Origin: Peromyscus leucopus
Taxonomy: Eukaryota > Chordata > Mammalia > Rodentia > Cricetidae
Direction of reading: 5' to 3'
Length of the DNA: 64,000 nt
NCBI RefSeq assembly: GCF_004664715.2
Contig: NC_051071.1
Coordinates: 28,885,661-28,949,660 of the forward strand
In this document: positions 34,831-46,611 of the stretch, in pieces
Numbering within the stretch: position 1 is the first letter of the stretch
Layout: every line of letters begins with the position of its first letter
The notes under the pieces: model-generated
Databases searched by the model: none
Told to the model about the DNA's origin: nothing
The model's input: only the letters and a program-made list of their open reading frames with translations
Translations under genes and position numbers: made by a program

Positions 34831-35194
34831 TATTTTTTTCTTTTTCTCTCATTTCCCTAATAACTTTCAATTTGTGGACTTCCATTAATAACTTTTCATT
34901 AGCACATGGGTTTGTCTTAGCGCAGATTTTTTAGGCAGTTGGCCTAGAGAGTGCACAAGGTGCAGTTCCACCAAGAGCTTCTCTTAAATTTTACATCTTC
35001 CTGTAAGTTGCAATCTGTGGAGTGCTGGTTGTCATCCCCACTCTTCTCAAGAGTCTCCTCTGGTGACTCTAGGAAGAGCCACACACACTCCTCTTCACAA
35101 ACGAAACATTTGTCTTCTTACTCAGTGTGAGTAATATGACTAGTATCCTTCCCTATAAGCCCACTAACCATATTAGATGCTAAGAGCATGTTCC
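34831..35194. other. Unassigned sequence
   Basis: Sequence beyond the broken L1 end. No family recognised. Confidence 0.5.
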
Positions 35195-35350
35195 AGATTC
35201 ATCTTTAATGTGCTATCGTAATTCTGGTATCTACATTCTGGCTTTGCTAGGCTCTGTGTGACTTTAATAAGTTGCTAATTCTAATAAATATCAGTTTCAT
35301 TATATGGGAAACAAATATTATTATCTTCTTTCCCATGTCAGGAAAACAAT
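35195..35350 (+). mobile_element. MIR SINE fossil
   Basis: 'ggctctgtgtgactttaata', 'agtttcattatatgggaaac' and 'aaatattattatcttctt' align with the MIR blocks 'ctgtgtgaccttgggcaa', 'cagtttcctcatctgtaaaa' and 'ataataatacctacc'. Confidence 0.6.
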
Positions 35351-36264
35351 GTTGCCAAGAACACAATATTTCAAGAGAAAAGCCTGAATAGGCATTTAAA
35401 AAGTCCTAAGATGATTTTCACATGAAAGTCATGTAGGATGTGCACTGATTGACAAATAAAACCACCAAAGAATTTGACACAAAGCCAATAAGTCAAGAGA
35501 CTGAGGAGGAAGCATTCATTCTGACAGTGTAATTTCTGAGGAGTACCAAGTGGGATGAAGGAAGGGGGCTCGGACTTTTCAGTTTTACTCTCAAAGCTTC
35601 CACAAGGTTCAAATAAACCTTTTACAGAGGATAGTCAGTAGAAAGCACAGTTGGCTGGGCTGTTCATTTCAGAATACAAATATATTTGTTTTGGCAAAAG
35701 AAAAGAGGATGAATGAAGAGTGAAAACAAAAGGGCCATTTCCTCTGTAAAGTTTCCAGTGATCTTGCACCAGGGAAGACCATGGCTCCTGAGGAGACAGT
35801 GTTCGTGGGAGAGAATAGGAAGAGACAGAGAACTGAAAGGAAATGAGAAATTGCACAAAAAGTCACCTTAGGCCTTGGAGACCTGTCCGCACTCCTTGTT
35901 CTTTATTTATATCTTAATTGTTGTTGCTTCCGTCTCCTCATTTTCCATAATAAATTTTCTGTGAATAGACATAAGCACTCAATCAGTATTCAGTGGGAGC
36001 TTGTGGATTTATGGCTTGAGCATTCTTACTCAGCCATTTTGCAAAGTGTTTTTAAATTAAGCCACCATGAATACAACATTTGAGAGCAAAAGAGATAATT
36101 TTACTAAGAAATATTGATAACCCTCCCCATTTAAAAAAAAAAAAACGTGTAAGTCATGATTTTTTTCTGGTCATTGTTTGGATCTATTTAAAACTAAATG
36201 GGCCTTAGGATTTTATATTCATGATTAAGCTCACTCTCCTCTCCTTTTCCTTTCCTTTTTCCTC
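35351..36264. other. Unassigned sequence
   Basis: No gene or repeat recognised. A-run of about 13 at 36133-36145. Confidence 0.5.
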
Positions 36265-36352
36265 CCTGCCTCCCTGTGTGATAGGGATCAAACCCAGAAG
36301 CTAATGCATGCTAGACAAGTGCCTCACTACTGAGCTATATCTCCATCTCATG
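36265..36352 (-). mobile_element. ID/B4-like tRNA-derived SINE
   Basis: Complement of 'gggatcaaacccagaagc', 'tgcatgctagacaagtgcct' and 'cactactgagctatatctcc', the head of ID/B4 family SINEs. Confidence 0.8.
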
Positions 36353-36513
36353 CTAAGAAATTTTCCATGACTCACAGATCACACAAGTAGCTTCAGTCAG
36401 GGTCAATGAGAGACTTTATTTAAAAGGAATAAGGAGAGAAGTGCTAGAGCAGGAAAATGGATATCCTTTCCTGGCCGTAATGTATGCACAGAACCCCTAG
36501 ACATGTGCAGACA

Positions 36514-36567
<54 letters not shown>
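36514..36567. repeat. (CA)n microsatellite
   Basis: About 27 uninterrupted CA units, followed by shorter impure CA runs. Confidence 0.98.
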
Positions 36568-36737
36568 CCATACACACACATACACATGAAGAATACATAG
36601 AAATTTAGATTGAGAAGTCATATTTGTGGCCTGTTGAAAATGTAGTATATAAAGAACAGAAGTAGCTCTTCCTATAAAGTCTGTTCTCAGACCAGATGTC
36701 ACAAACTGAAGCAAGGTGGGGAAATAATGTGAGGGGC

Positions 36738-37195
36738 TTTGTTATGTTTTAGAATATGCTCCTCACAGTTTCATGGGGATCTTGGTTCACCTGGGGCCAT
36801 GTTGAAAGGATATTGGAACTTAACACATGCTAGTGGAAGATTCTCAGATCTCTGTGCTGTCACCATTGAGAATAAGACATGTAGTTTATTAGGATCCAGG
36901 TGCCAGTTGACTTATTGAGTTGATTTCAGAAGACTAAATGTCAACCTCTAGTCTTTCTAGTCTGCTCCCTGCCTCTCCATGTGCTCTCTTCCTTGATAGC
37001 ATCTCCTATGGCAGAGTTTTTTCCTGGAGGCCTTTGAAAGAGTCCTAGCTGGTGGAGCTCTTTAACAATAGACTTCTAGCTCCGACATCCCAACCTCACA
37101 GTTCACAAATATAAGCTAAATAAGCCTGATTTCTGTATAAAATGCTAAGTCTCAGGTGTTTTTCTATAATATCAGAAAATAGCCTTAGTCATGTT
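36738..37195 (+). mobile_element. MaLR-like LTR
   Basis: The 5' side 'gttatgttttagaatatgct' and the 3' block 'cagttcacaaatataagct', 'aaataagcctgatttct', 'ctaagtctcaggtgttttt' reproduce the order of a MaLR LTR end. Diverged. Confidence 0.55.
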
Positions 37196-37235
37196 CTCTT
37201 TCCTTTTTTTCTATTTTATATGAAACTTGGGTTAC

Positions 37236-37600
37236 AGAGTATAATGGCTTGAATGAGAAATGTTCCTTGTTGGATTGAGTACATGAACACTTGGTACCCA
37301 ATGTTAGTAGCAGTGTTTACAAAAGATTATAGAACCCTTAGGAAATGCAGCCTTCCTGGAGGAAACGCATCACAGAAATGGGACTTGAGACTGGAAAGCC
37401 TTAGGTAACTACCAGCTCAATCTCTCCTTCCAGTGTGTGGCTGAGATGTGATCTCTCAGTGTCCGGATCCTGTTGTCTGCCACTGTGCCTCCCTGACCAT
37501 TATGGACTCTCCCTCTGGAGCCATGAGCCCAAATAAATTCTTTCTTCCTTAAATTGGCCAGTACACAGTATAGAGACTCGAGGGACCTGAGCAGTGTTGA
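37236..37600 (+). mobile_element. Rodent MaLR-like LTR
   Basis: 'ggcttgaatgagaaatgttc', 'gaacacttggtacccaatgt', 'agatgtgatctctcagtgtc', 'ctctggagccatgagcccaa' and 'ataaattctttcttcctta' follow a common rodent LTR in order, with the AATAAA-type signal near the end. It lies directly downstream of another MaLR-like LTR in the same orientation but from a different subfamily. Confidence 0.7.
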
Positions 37601-38475
37601 GTCCATGCTTGTCAGTGAGTCACTGAAAGGCTGAAAAGAATGGCTGGCCAACCATCTACAGGGGCAAAAATAAACATCCTAGGGAAGAAAAATCATCTGA
37701 AATGGAGCAAAGTAGAAATTTGCTGTAAATTGTCTTGAGTTCAGATGCCCAGTCTATGGCAGGCTAATTACATTCTGATATTGATTTTAGAGTGTCTTGA
37801 AGTTGACATTAGAGAAAGCTCATCAGTGTTTGTGGGCTCAACATTTTACAGTGAAAAAAAGTAACAATCTGAAGACAGAAAGCAAACAGAGAGTGTTGGA
37901 TTTAAAGAGCAAAAATAGACAAAGTATTAAAGTTTAGCATTTGAAATAAGAATTAAGTGCATGTATATCATAGAAAATACATTCAAAATAATTTGTATTG
38001 AATAATTGAATAAATTAGCACTTACGTAGAAATGAAAGATCAATAACAACCTGTCCTGAAGCATGTGTCAGGGTAAATTAAACTCCTATGATGTCTGACA
38101 GGAATATTAGAATCTGAAATAGATGCCTAGTTTTAAAACCGGGTTTCTAAAAGGCATTTGGAAAAGAAGCTCATGGTCTTATCATGTTCAAGACATAGAA
38201 AAGTGGGTTCTGTGACAGAATAATAATTGAACTCGTAGGTGTTCATGTACATTATAAGGAAAGAATTAATGAGTGAATGTCAAACCCTGCACCAACCTAT
38301 AGAAAGGCATCGCCTGGATGTCTTATCTTCAATCTTATTCATTACAACATTTTAACTGAAGAGTTATCTGACTGTGGGCATAGACAGCAGTTGGTGACAT
38401 GTGACATGGAGTACTAACTCTCCTGCAAGGCAGAATTAAGAACCTTATAATTAATGATCCAAAAATGTGTCTTTA
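37601..38475. other. Unassigned sequence
   Basis: No gene or repeat recognised. Confidence 0.5.
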
Positions 38476-38630
38476 AACTAAAAAGAAGAAGAGAAGAAAT
38501 AGAAGAAGAGAAATAAAGAAAAGAAGGAAGGAAAGAAGAAAGAAAGAAAGAAAGGAAGGAAGAAAGGAAGGAAGGAAGATAGATAGACAGATAGATAGAT
38601 AGAAAAGAAAAAGAAAGAAAGGGAATAGGA
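38476..38630. repeat. Purine-rich (GAAA/GGAA)n with (GATA)n core
   Basis: GAA/GAAA/GGAA units surround a (GATA)n stretch at about 38577-38602. Confidence 0.93.
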
Positions 38631-39399
38631 AAAATCATACTTGTTAGGCTTTTTCAAAGTAAACAAGAATTGATGAGGTAATTTGGGTCCTTTTTCTGCC
38701 TTGTGTTTCATCTGACCCATGCAAGAGACAAGCTCCCAGCTGACAACAGTGTCCTCGCCTAGGGTCTATAAGTAAAATGCTATGAACTTGATTCCTGTTG
38801 TGGCTGTGCAGTGAATTTGCATACTCCACGTGCAGAAGAGGCTACCCCATCCTGGGTTTCCACAGCACACCAGAGAGAACACAGCCCAGGTTTCCAGGAA
38901 CAGATATGTCATCAAACAGATACAATCTAAACAAGAATCAAACAAGAACTACAAGGAAATGGGCTAGTAGGAACTAGTTTCCCCTGTGAGAGAACCTGAA
39001 GATTGCTCAACAAAACAGGCATTAGCCCATATCCCAGGTAAAAAGAGGTATCACGAGAAAGCCACACTATACACAAGCCTGCCTAAGCCCCTTTTATTTC
39101 CATCAAGCCAGAGTTGTAAGCTGCTCTGTCCTGGAGTCCCAGCTTAGCCAGGGCCTGTCAAAGCGTATTAGGCAGCCATCACTTCCCTGTTATGAGAAAC
39201 TGAAAGTAAACCAAAACAGTAACCATCTATTTCGTTTTATTCCAGATGTTCTTTCTATCTTTGAAGCTTTTAAATTGAATTTTACAACCCTGGTCAGAAG
39301 GGTCCATATAACTTATACCAAAATTCCATCCTAAAACACAAGTTTCTCTTGTATTATTTCATGTCTGATCATATCACCTTTTTTTCCTTTTCGCCAGTT
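38631..39399. other. Unassigned sequence
   Basis: No gene or repeat recognised. Confidence 0.5.
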
Positions 39400-39520
39400 A
39401 TTCATTCTTTCTTTCATTATTCATTTAGCACTAACCAAACATCAACTTTGTGCTAGAAAGAGTGAAGCTATTATGCCCCCATTAGCCTTATAAACTCATA
39501 GCATAGCAATGGAAACATCA
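39400..39520. mobile_element. L2-like LINE fossil
   Basis: 'tcattattcatttagcact', 'tttgtgctagaaagagtga' and 'ttagccttataaactcatag' resemble the L2 block 'attcattcaacaaatattt...gtgccaggcactg...ggagcttacag'. Confidence 0.4.
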
Positions 39521-39899
39521 CCAAGTAATTTTACTATATCATGGTGAGTTAGTTACCAGAGGTAAACCAGGAAAACAGAAAGGTTATAGAAAAAAGGAAG
39601 AATGAGCTTTCGGATGGATGGCCACAGATGAAGCAACTAAAGTTCCTGATAGCTGTTAAAATTCAAACAGCATTTAAACATAAATCAAAAGAAGGCTTTT
39701 GTGGGGCACAGATAAACTCTCATTCTGTTTCAGACTTAAGGAAACAACCCCACTTGTTTCTTTTTTTCAGAAAGTCACTGCTCTTTCAGGTTGTAGACTC
39801 AAAATCTTGGCCAGCCCTCCCTCTAGTGGTGAAACCTATGAACTACCCTTTTTCCTTTCCTTAATTTCATGGGGGTTGGGGGGGACCAAAAAACAAAAT
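39521..39899. other. Unassigned sequence
   Basis: No gene recognised. Confidence 0.5.
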
Positions 39900-40022
39900 A
39901 CTTAGATCAGTGATTCTCAGTCTGTGGGTTACGACCTTGTGAGCCATACAGCTGTCGTCTATAAGATATTTACATTATGATTCCCTTTTCCTTTTCGTGG
40001 TGGGGGAGAGGATGTGTTTTGA

Positions 40023-40198
40023 CTTTTGTTTGTTTTGTTTTTCCAGACAGGGTTTCTCTGTGTAACTTTGGTGCCTGTCCTGGATCTCGCTTTGTAGACC
40101 AGGGTGTCCTTGAACTCACAGAGATCTGCCTGGCTCTGCCTCTGGAGTGCTGAGATTAAAGGAGTGTGCCACTACTGTCCAGCATGGGGGGTAGGGGA
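40023..40198 (-). mobile_element. B1 SINE inserted into an older B1
   Basis: Complement of a full B1 with the cricetid-type 'actttggtgcctgtcctgga' segment and a T-rich tail on the left. The 11-bp repeat ATGTGTTTTGA (40012-40022 and 40199-40209) is its target duplication and belongs to the tail of the B1 at 40199-40322. Confidence 0.9.
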
Positions 40199-40322
40199 AT
40201 GTGTTTTGAGAGGCTGTCCTGGAACTCACTCTGTAGACCAGGCTGACCTTGAACTCACAGAGACCTCCATGCCCCTGCCTCCCAAGTTTTGGCATTAAAG
40301 GTATGTCCCACCACTGCCTGGC
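40199..40322 (-). mobile_element. Older B1 SINE, internally deleted
   Basis: 'gaggctgtcctggaactcac', 'ctgtagaccaggctgacctt' and 'aggtatgtcccaccactgcc' match reversed B1, but the 'gacagggtttctctgtgtag' segment is missing. Host of the B1 at 40023-40198. Confidence 0.85.
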
Positions 40323-40411
40323 TCACGATTCCTAACAGTAGGAAAATTACTCTTATGAAGTAGCAATGAAAATAATTTTATGGCTACAGGTTGCCACAAC
40401 ATGAGGAGCTC

Positions 40412-40811
40412 TGTAGCTGAAGTTTTCCTGTGTCCTGGCCGGCCAGAAATGGGGACAAATCTCTCTCATTTGCCAGTCCTGTAGCTGCTCAGACCCAAGT
40501 AAATACATAGAGACTTATATTAATTATAACTGCATGACCATGGCTCAAGCCTTTTGCTAGCTAGCTCTTATATCTTAAATTAGCCCATAACTATTTATAT
40601 ATATATTGCCACATGTTCCGTGGCTTTACCTGTATGCCATTACATGGTGCTCCCTGGACAGTAGGCTGGTGTCTCCTGACTCAGCCTTCCTTTCCCAGAA
40701 TTCTCCTCCTCTGATTGTCCGGCCTATACTTCCTGCTTGGCTACTGGCCAATCAGCTTTTCATTTATCAACCAGAGCAACACATTCACAGCATACAAAAC
40801 ATCCCACAGCA
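40412..40811 (-). mobile_element. mys-related ERVK-type solo LTR
   Basis: 400 bp. On the minus strand it begins TGCTGTGGGATG and ends CTTCAGCTACA, the same ends as the LTRs at 46201-47939. Shared internal blocks include the complement of 'ctactggccaatcag' (CCAAT), 'ccagaattctcctcctctg' and a 'taatttaag.tataaga' segment. The 6-bp flanks GAGCTC (40406-40411) and GCGCTC (40812-40817) differ at one base. Inserted in the hAT element. Confidence 0.85.
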
Positions 40812-40865
40812 GCGCTCTATTAAAGGGTTGCAGCATTAGGAAGGTTGAAAACTACTGACTTAGAT

Positions 40866-42404
40866 ATTGCCCACAATTATTTAATATGTAAACATGTATT
40901 TAAGAGTTTTTTAAATGTGAAGAACAAAGGAATAAAATAATAAATGGAGTATAAATAAATAAGAGTAAATACTACCCAGAACTATGTCTAGGAAAGTAAT
41001 TCAACAACAACAGCAGCAACACAGTAGCCAATTGATCCCACACAGTTGCTATAATAAGTGTCTAAAACTCCAGAATTAACTTGCAAAGTCATCTGAGCAT
41101 GTAGAAATCCACAGAGAAAGAAGAGACAGTGAGCAGAAGTTTGACTTTAGTTCCCAACTAACTTCTCAGCTGCAGAAGAGAATAAAACCCTTCATCAATC
41201 ATTTCTGAGTTTTTCAGCCAATACGTTTGGGTTGTCTGTGTATCTCAGTCTTGCCAGCATAACTTTGCTTATGCCAGTTGCATTGTATAACTATTAATAT
41301 AACATTTTATCTCTTATCTTTAATGGACCCTGCTTGCATGATTTATTATGTAGCACCTCAAATATGTGGCTGAAGGGTAGTTTTCTTTGATGTTTCTGGG
41401 AAGGAGTAGGCAAGGGAGGTGTCACCAGGACACTGGTGTCACTGAATGTATCTTCTTGTGGAATCTTTATCTTTGGAGCTAATCTAACCAATGGCTCTGA
41501 TGGATGTCTCTGTATCTTCAGTGTGTCACAATTAATTGAGAGATTGGAGGGAATATGAGAAGAGGATATTCTCATGAATTTAATAATATGTATTTTTGCC
41601 AGGGAATAGGGAAGCCATTTTGAGTCACACGTTTTTTTGTGTCTTTTGACCTCTCTGAAGTCCTTATAAAACACTTCAAGTTTGTTGAAAATAATTATAA
41701 AACATTGCCATTTCCATTTAACTCGGGAAAGGTATGGTAAATGAAATAAAATAAGGTTGATAATTTTTTTTACAGCTAAATTTAGTAGCTCATAACCACA
41801 GCTGCATATTTGGTTCTTATTAAAACCCAAACATTAAACATCCTTAACACTGAAAAATAAGCCAGGAGGAGTGGAGCAAATTATACCACACTATACAATA
41901 GGACAAAGGCAGTTACCAAAAATAACAGCATAGAGCTCTATTTACTGGCACAGGAAATCTCTCATAACATGTTATCAAGTGGGACAGGCAGTCATGGTCA
42001 AACAGCTGCAATATTATTATAAATTAAAGCAAAATTATAAAATATACAATTATATGTTTTCGTATGGTTTAAAGTGTCCCTCTCCCCTGAGACTGCTCCA
42101 GGATTCATGGGGTACAAAAATAGTAAGGGATAATAAACATTTGGAATTGGATCTCTCAAAGCCATGACCTATGATATCAAGTTAAAATCTTGCCTGAAAT
42201 AAGGACTCAAGATGTAGGACTTGTTCTGTTTTTTGAGCTCTGATCCCCCTGTGCTTGCCTTCAGTTGGTATTTCCTGACATCTTGACATGTACAGACCAT
42301 ATTGATTAGCTAAGCTTTGAGTGTGCTGCTCATTGGTTCTTGTGATGGAAGACAGACTCTGAGTGTGGTGATGACAAGAGGCAGCAAAACTTTTAAGAGT
42401 GTAG
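40866..42404. other. Unassigned sequence
   Basis: No gene supported. The 178-codon minus frame 41294-41830 opens on TTG, and its first ATG comes only after about 85 codons. No domain recognised. Confidence 0.4.
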
Positions 42405-42585
42405 CCTGTTATATTTAGCAATACATGTGTCTATACATATATACATGTAACAACAATTAATGAATAAAGAGGCTATGCTGTTGAAAATGAGTAAGGAGGT
42501 ATATATAGGAGGATTTGGAAGAAGAAAAAGGATGTGGAAAATGATGCAATTACATTATAATTTCAAAATTAAAATAATTTTTTAA
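42405..42585 (+). mobile_element. L1 3' terminus
   Basis: 'cctgttatatttagcaatac', 'aacaacaattaatgaataaa', 'gaggctatgctgttgaaaat' and an end 'aattacattataatttcaaa' match an Lx-type L1 3' end. The upstream boundary is uncertain. Confidence 0.75.
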
Positions 42586-42984
42586 AAAGAGCATGCTGGT
42601 GAAAAGTTATTGTGTCCCTGGGATCATCTGCTTGGAAGAGTTTAATTTAGGTTTTATAGGATCCTTGTAAGGTTTTACAAATGTCAGTTGCTACCAAGAT
42701 AACTGACCATGGCCCATCAATCTCTGCATCTTTCTATTCCATTATGTTCTCTCTCTTTCTGAATGATTGTAGCTCCTGGTCCATTTTCTCACAACAATAG
42801 ACATAGTCAAGGGAAGGAGGACTCACTAAACCCACAAAAATGTTGAGATCATGCTGTTTGAAAGCTCCAACCATCAGAATCATGAGCCAGCTAAGTGCAC
42901 AGCTTGACATACTTGTGCTGTTCTGAAGACACAAGACACTTTAGTATCTAAATTTATACTTTAAATAGTAATACTGGAGTAGGA
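42586..42984. other. Unassigned sequence
   Basis: Spacer between two L1 3' ends. No family recognised. Confidence 0.45.
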
Positions 42985-43300
42985 CAAAAACACATCCCAA
43001 TCTCATGAGACCCCCACCCCTCGATAGAGAGATGTAAAAAATTAATAATTGCTGAGAGAGAGAATTAGTCTTATTTAGGGATGAGCCTCTTGATATTATA
43101 CAATACCAAATGATTAGCCCTAGAAACATATACATACAGGTAACACTAAATGACTTAGCAGGTTGTAATTATATGTTCACTTGTTTAAATGAATATGTAA
43201 CAACACAGTTGTTGAAGAGGAGGGAGGGGTGATCAGATATGGAAGGAATAGGAGGAAGGAGAGAAATGATGTTATTATATTTCAAAGTTAAAAAGTTATA
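42985..43300 (+). mobile_element. L1 3' terminus
   Basis: Blocks 'gctgagagagagaattagtc', 'ttagggatgagcctcttg', 'accaaatgattagccctaga', 'acttagcaggttgtaatta' and 'gatgttattatatttcaaag' are in L1 3' UTR order. Same subfamily type as 42405-42585 and 28030-28595. Confidence 0.8.
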
Positions 43301-44309
43301 TATTTGAAATATGTCCCATGTCTCCCAAACAATGTTTAAGAAATACAAATTGACTGTCTATGCATTACAGAAATTTAATTTAATTATGAAAAGATAAAAG
43401 AATTATTTTCCTTTTTTTTCAAAAATGTTTCTGAAATGTCAAAGCACATTTGTCTTGAATTGTGAAGTTGTTAAGTGGCAAATTTGTATGGGCAGCTTGT
43501 GTGTATTTGATTTAAATACCAATCTCTGTACACTGTAAGGTTTATATATATATAAGTAGAGTGGTCAATTAAAGAGAAGAAACTTGCTTTTGGAAGCCCC
43601 TTCACTGCTTCCTGCTCTCTCTCTACCTGCACAGTCGTCTCCCCTCAGCTGTCAGAACAAACCTAACCACAACAAGCAGGAGGTACCTGTTCTTCATGCC
43701 AATAGCATATGGGGTTGGTCTAGTGTGTGTCCCTTGAAGCCTAGACTAGTCTGTAGTTATAATGCTTACCAAAGCTTCCCCATGAGGGATTCCTCCTCAT
43801 CTCCAGGGTAGGTGTTTGAGATCTCTTTTAAAGGGGGAATCATCTCTGCCTCATCCAGCTGACTAGGACCCAGAACATCATAGCCACATTCCTTTTCTGG
43901 AGTATGTCTATCCCTGACCTTTGGATATCTAACCATTGGTTTATTTGCAAGAATGAACAAAGAAAAGCAGAGGTAATACCAAGGTACCCTACCATCCTAT
44001 TATCACTGAGTGAAATGTTTGGTCTCATTCTGTATATTATATTCATCCAATGTTGAGTATCCTTGAATCACCTTTATTACATTAGAGCTCTAAACCAGAT
44101 ATTCTAAACTTTTGTATGTATTGTGTTTATTTTCCCTAAAACTTACTGCTTGAGTAAACTAGGAGAAGACAAAGTTCTGATCTAACAAGGAACTTTTTTA
44201 TTTGTAATAAATTAATGAATGTAACAAAAAGTGGTATTTTCTCCCATTTTTATGGCTATAATAAAAGCATCTATGCCTGTGTAATATATTAAGAAAAGAA
44301 GCTTATATC
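43301..44309. other. Unassigned sequence
   Basis: No gene or repeat recognised. Confidence 0.5.
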
Positions 44310-44620
44310 ACAAAGTTTGGGGGGCAGGCTGAAAGTCCCATCTTGGCCTCCAGTGAAAATATTCTGGCTACATGCCAGTACAGCAGATGGCACCAAACAA
44401 GAGCAGATATGATAGAGAGAAAGAAGTTACATGTCAAGGAAGGATGCAAGGGGAATGACAGGCCAGGATCACTCCTTTTATAAGAATTTACTCCTTCAGT
44501 CATTAACTGGGGTCCATCAAGTGCCAGAATCTTTTCTTAGGGTAGCACTCCAATAATTAGCTGACATCCATTAGACTCTCATCCTTAAACCCCCATTTTA
44601 ATACCACATGAAGCATCAGG

Positions 44621-44622
<2 letters not shown>
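44310..44622 (-). mobile_element. Possible ERVL/MaLR LTR
   Basis: 'ttggcctccagtgaaaatat', 'caggccaggatcactcct' and 'tagggtagcactccaataat' resemble the complement of an old ERVL-type LTR. Ends not defined. Confidence 0.35.

Positions 44623-44666
<44 letters not shown>
44623..44666. repeat. (GT)n microsatellite
   Basis: 22 uninterrupted GT units. Confidence 0.98.
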
Positions 44667-44669
<3 letters not shown>

Positions 44670-44724
44670 CTGATGTTATATATGGTGTTACCATATATGG
44701 TGTTATTTCATATGGAATCCCCCC

Positions 44725-45735
44725 CAGGAGCTATATACTATTTAATAAAAACTCCAGTGTCAGGCAAGGACATCCTTCTTTGAGGTTTAGGTCAGGGAGG
44801 TCGAAGAGACCCCACAAAATAATATAGGATATTGTCATTACCCTTGGTTGCCTTTCAGAATGTGAAGGTAAGACACTATTACTGAAGATACCACACACTT
44901 GGGACACACAACTTGGAAGAATCAAGCTGGTACTGGCCTGAAAGCTTCCTCCATGTCAACTAGCTCTTGTGGAATCTGAAGTTGCTGTGTAAGATGTCAA
45001 GGGAGAAAAGTGATCAACAGTCCTACCCAGCTGTAATACTAACCACCACAAAATGATCAGCATGGCAAGATATCTTGAAGGTTGTAGTAGTGGCAATTAT
45101 ATTTTGAAGATAACCAACAGCAGTCTAATAGGAGTTAAAGCTCACTCAGTATGAGGAAATTAGTGCCTGTACTGCACCCCTTCCAACTGCCATGGGCCTT
45201 AGGGCACAACCTACTACTGCCGTGTTTCTAAGGCAGTATAATTCTCCATGCATTTTTAATATCAACCCTTATATCCACCAATAAGTTTAGCCTTCATTTC
45301 TCATCAAAGAAGCTTCATTTTGAAAAATGTGGAGACTGTGACAAATCTACAACCAGTTAACATGAAGAGAATAAGTGATGATGTGTATACATGCAACTAA
45401 TGGTACATGCCCATTCATTTTTACAGACACAAATGAAAAATAAAGAGCAAGAGCTCTTAATTGGTTTTTCAGTACTGAACAGTCAGTGCTGATACATGTA
45501 AAGCCTAATCCCTGACATATATATATATATATGATATATAATATATGTGCATTATGTGTGTTTTTGTGTGTGCATGTGCACATGGGTGTTACAATAACAA
45601 TTAATGTAAAGGAGGCCATGATTTTGAGATAGAGCAAGGGAGAGTACAAGGGAGGGGCTGGAGGGAGGAAAGAGAAGGGGAAAATGATGTAGCTATATTT
45701 TAATTTTAAAACAACTTAAATATTGAATAAGTAAA
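44725..45735 (+). mobile_element. Rodent L1 3' UTR, about 1 kb
   Basis: A long run of Lx-type 3' UTR blocks in order: 'aaaactccagtgtcaggcaa', 'cgaagagaccccacaaaata', 'acccttggttgcctttcaga', 'gctggtactggcctgaaagc', 'cagcatggcaagatatcttg', 'gccatgggccttagggcaca', 'catcaaagaagcttcatttt' and the end 'gatgtagctatattttaatt'. No ORF2 sequence. Confidence 0.85.
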
Positions 45736-46194
45736 AAAAAATCTAATTCCATATAAAGACAGTAATTCAGATAGTATCAATGTTTCATAAATATAAGCTA
45801 ATAGTGTAGTAGGATCCAGTTTCCATAAACACACTCACAACAACCACACTAAGTAATTTTCAACAAAAGACAATTAACCAGTTCAGCAAAGAAAATTATT
45901 TTTAATTAATTTAGCAGAAACAACTAGATATGTTTATGGAAAAAAATGAATCTCTCTCTCTGTGTAAAAATGACTGATACATGAAGTAACCAAGATAGAT
46001 CTCAGACACACTGAAGGGAGTGTATTCAGAGGACAAACAGTATGTGTTGTAAGCTTCACTTAACTGTTATCTCTCTGGGCAAAACTTAACCTATGGCGAC
46101 ACAATTCAGAACAGTGTTGGCCTCTGGGTAGCAAGGAGAGTCCAGACTCTCTGAGAAAGGCACTGGAATTTGCTTCACTGCTGTAAATAAAAAT
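45736..46194. other. Unassigned sequence
   Basis: No gene or repeat recognised. Left flank of the LTR retrotransposon. Confidence 0.5.
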
Positions 46195-46200
46195 GTTCAC

Positions 46201-46609
46201 TGCTGTGGAATGGTCTGTATGTCAAATTTTTCTGATTGGTCAATAAATAAAACACTGATTGGCCAGTGGCCAGGCAGGAAGTAGGTGACCAGGCAGGAAA
46301 TAGGTGGGACAAGGAGAGAGGAGAATTCTGGGAAGCAGAAGGCTGAGGCAGAGAGACACTGCCAGCTGCCGCCATGACAAGCAGCATGTGAAGACGCTGG
46401 TAAGCCACCAGCCACGTGGCAAGGTATAGATTTATGGAAATGGATTAATTTAAGCTATAAGAACAGTTAGCAAGAAGCCTGCCATGGCCATACAGTTTGT
46501 AAGCAATATAAGTCTCTGTGTTTACTTTGTTGGGTCTGAGTGGCTGTGAGACTGGCGGGTGACAAAGATTTGTTCTGACTGTGGGCAAGGCAGGAAAACT
46601 CTAGCTACA
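46201..46609 (+). mobile_element. 5' LTR of the 1.74 kb element
   Basis: 409 bp, TGCTGTGG...GCTACA. Holds 'tcaataaataaaac' and 'ctgattggccag' near the start. It is 19 bp longer than the 3' LTR because of a tandem copy of 'ccaggcaggaa(g/a)taggtg' at about 46270-46306. Confidence 0.93.
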
Positions 46610-46611
46610 AA

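Larger units (their letters stand above)
39908..40857. mobile_element. Non-autonomous hAT transposon (URR1-like) carrying three insertions
   Basis: The ends are inverted repeats: 'cagtgattctcagtc' at 39908 and the complement of 'ggttgaaaactactg' at 40857. They are flanked by an exact 8-bp duplication ACTTAGAT (39900-39907 and 40858-40865), the hAT signature. Internal blocks 'aatgaaaataattttatgg', 'gccacaacatgaggagc' and 'attaaagggttgcagcatt' match a rodent hAT-Charlie MITE I know as URR1. Removing the two B1s and the LTR leaves about 240 bp, the expected size of the MITE. It encodes no transposase. Confidence 0.9.

Noticed and set aside
34313..34885. 190-codon minus-strand open frame
   Set aside because: It runs antisense through L1 ORF2 remains and a B1. 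The protein contains the usual reversed-B1 'SRVLGL' translation, so it is a repeat artefact.
41294..41830. 178-codon minus-strand open frame, among the longest in the window
   Set aside because: It begins on TTG. The first ATG is about 85 codons in, leaving about 93 codons. No domain, splice context or coding bias was visible.
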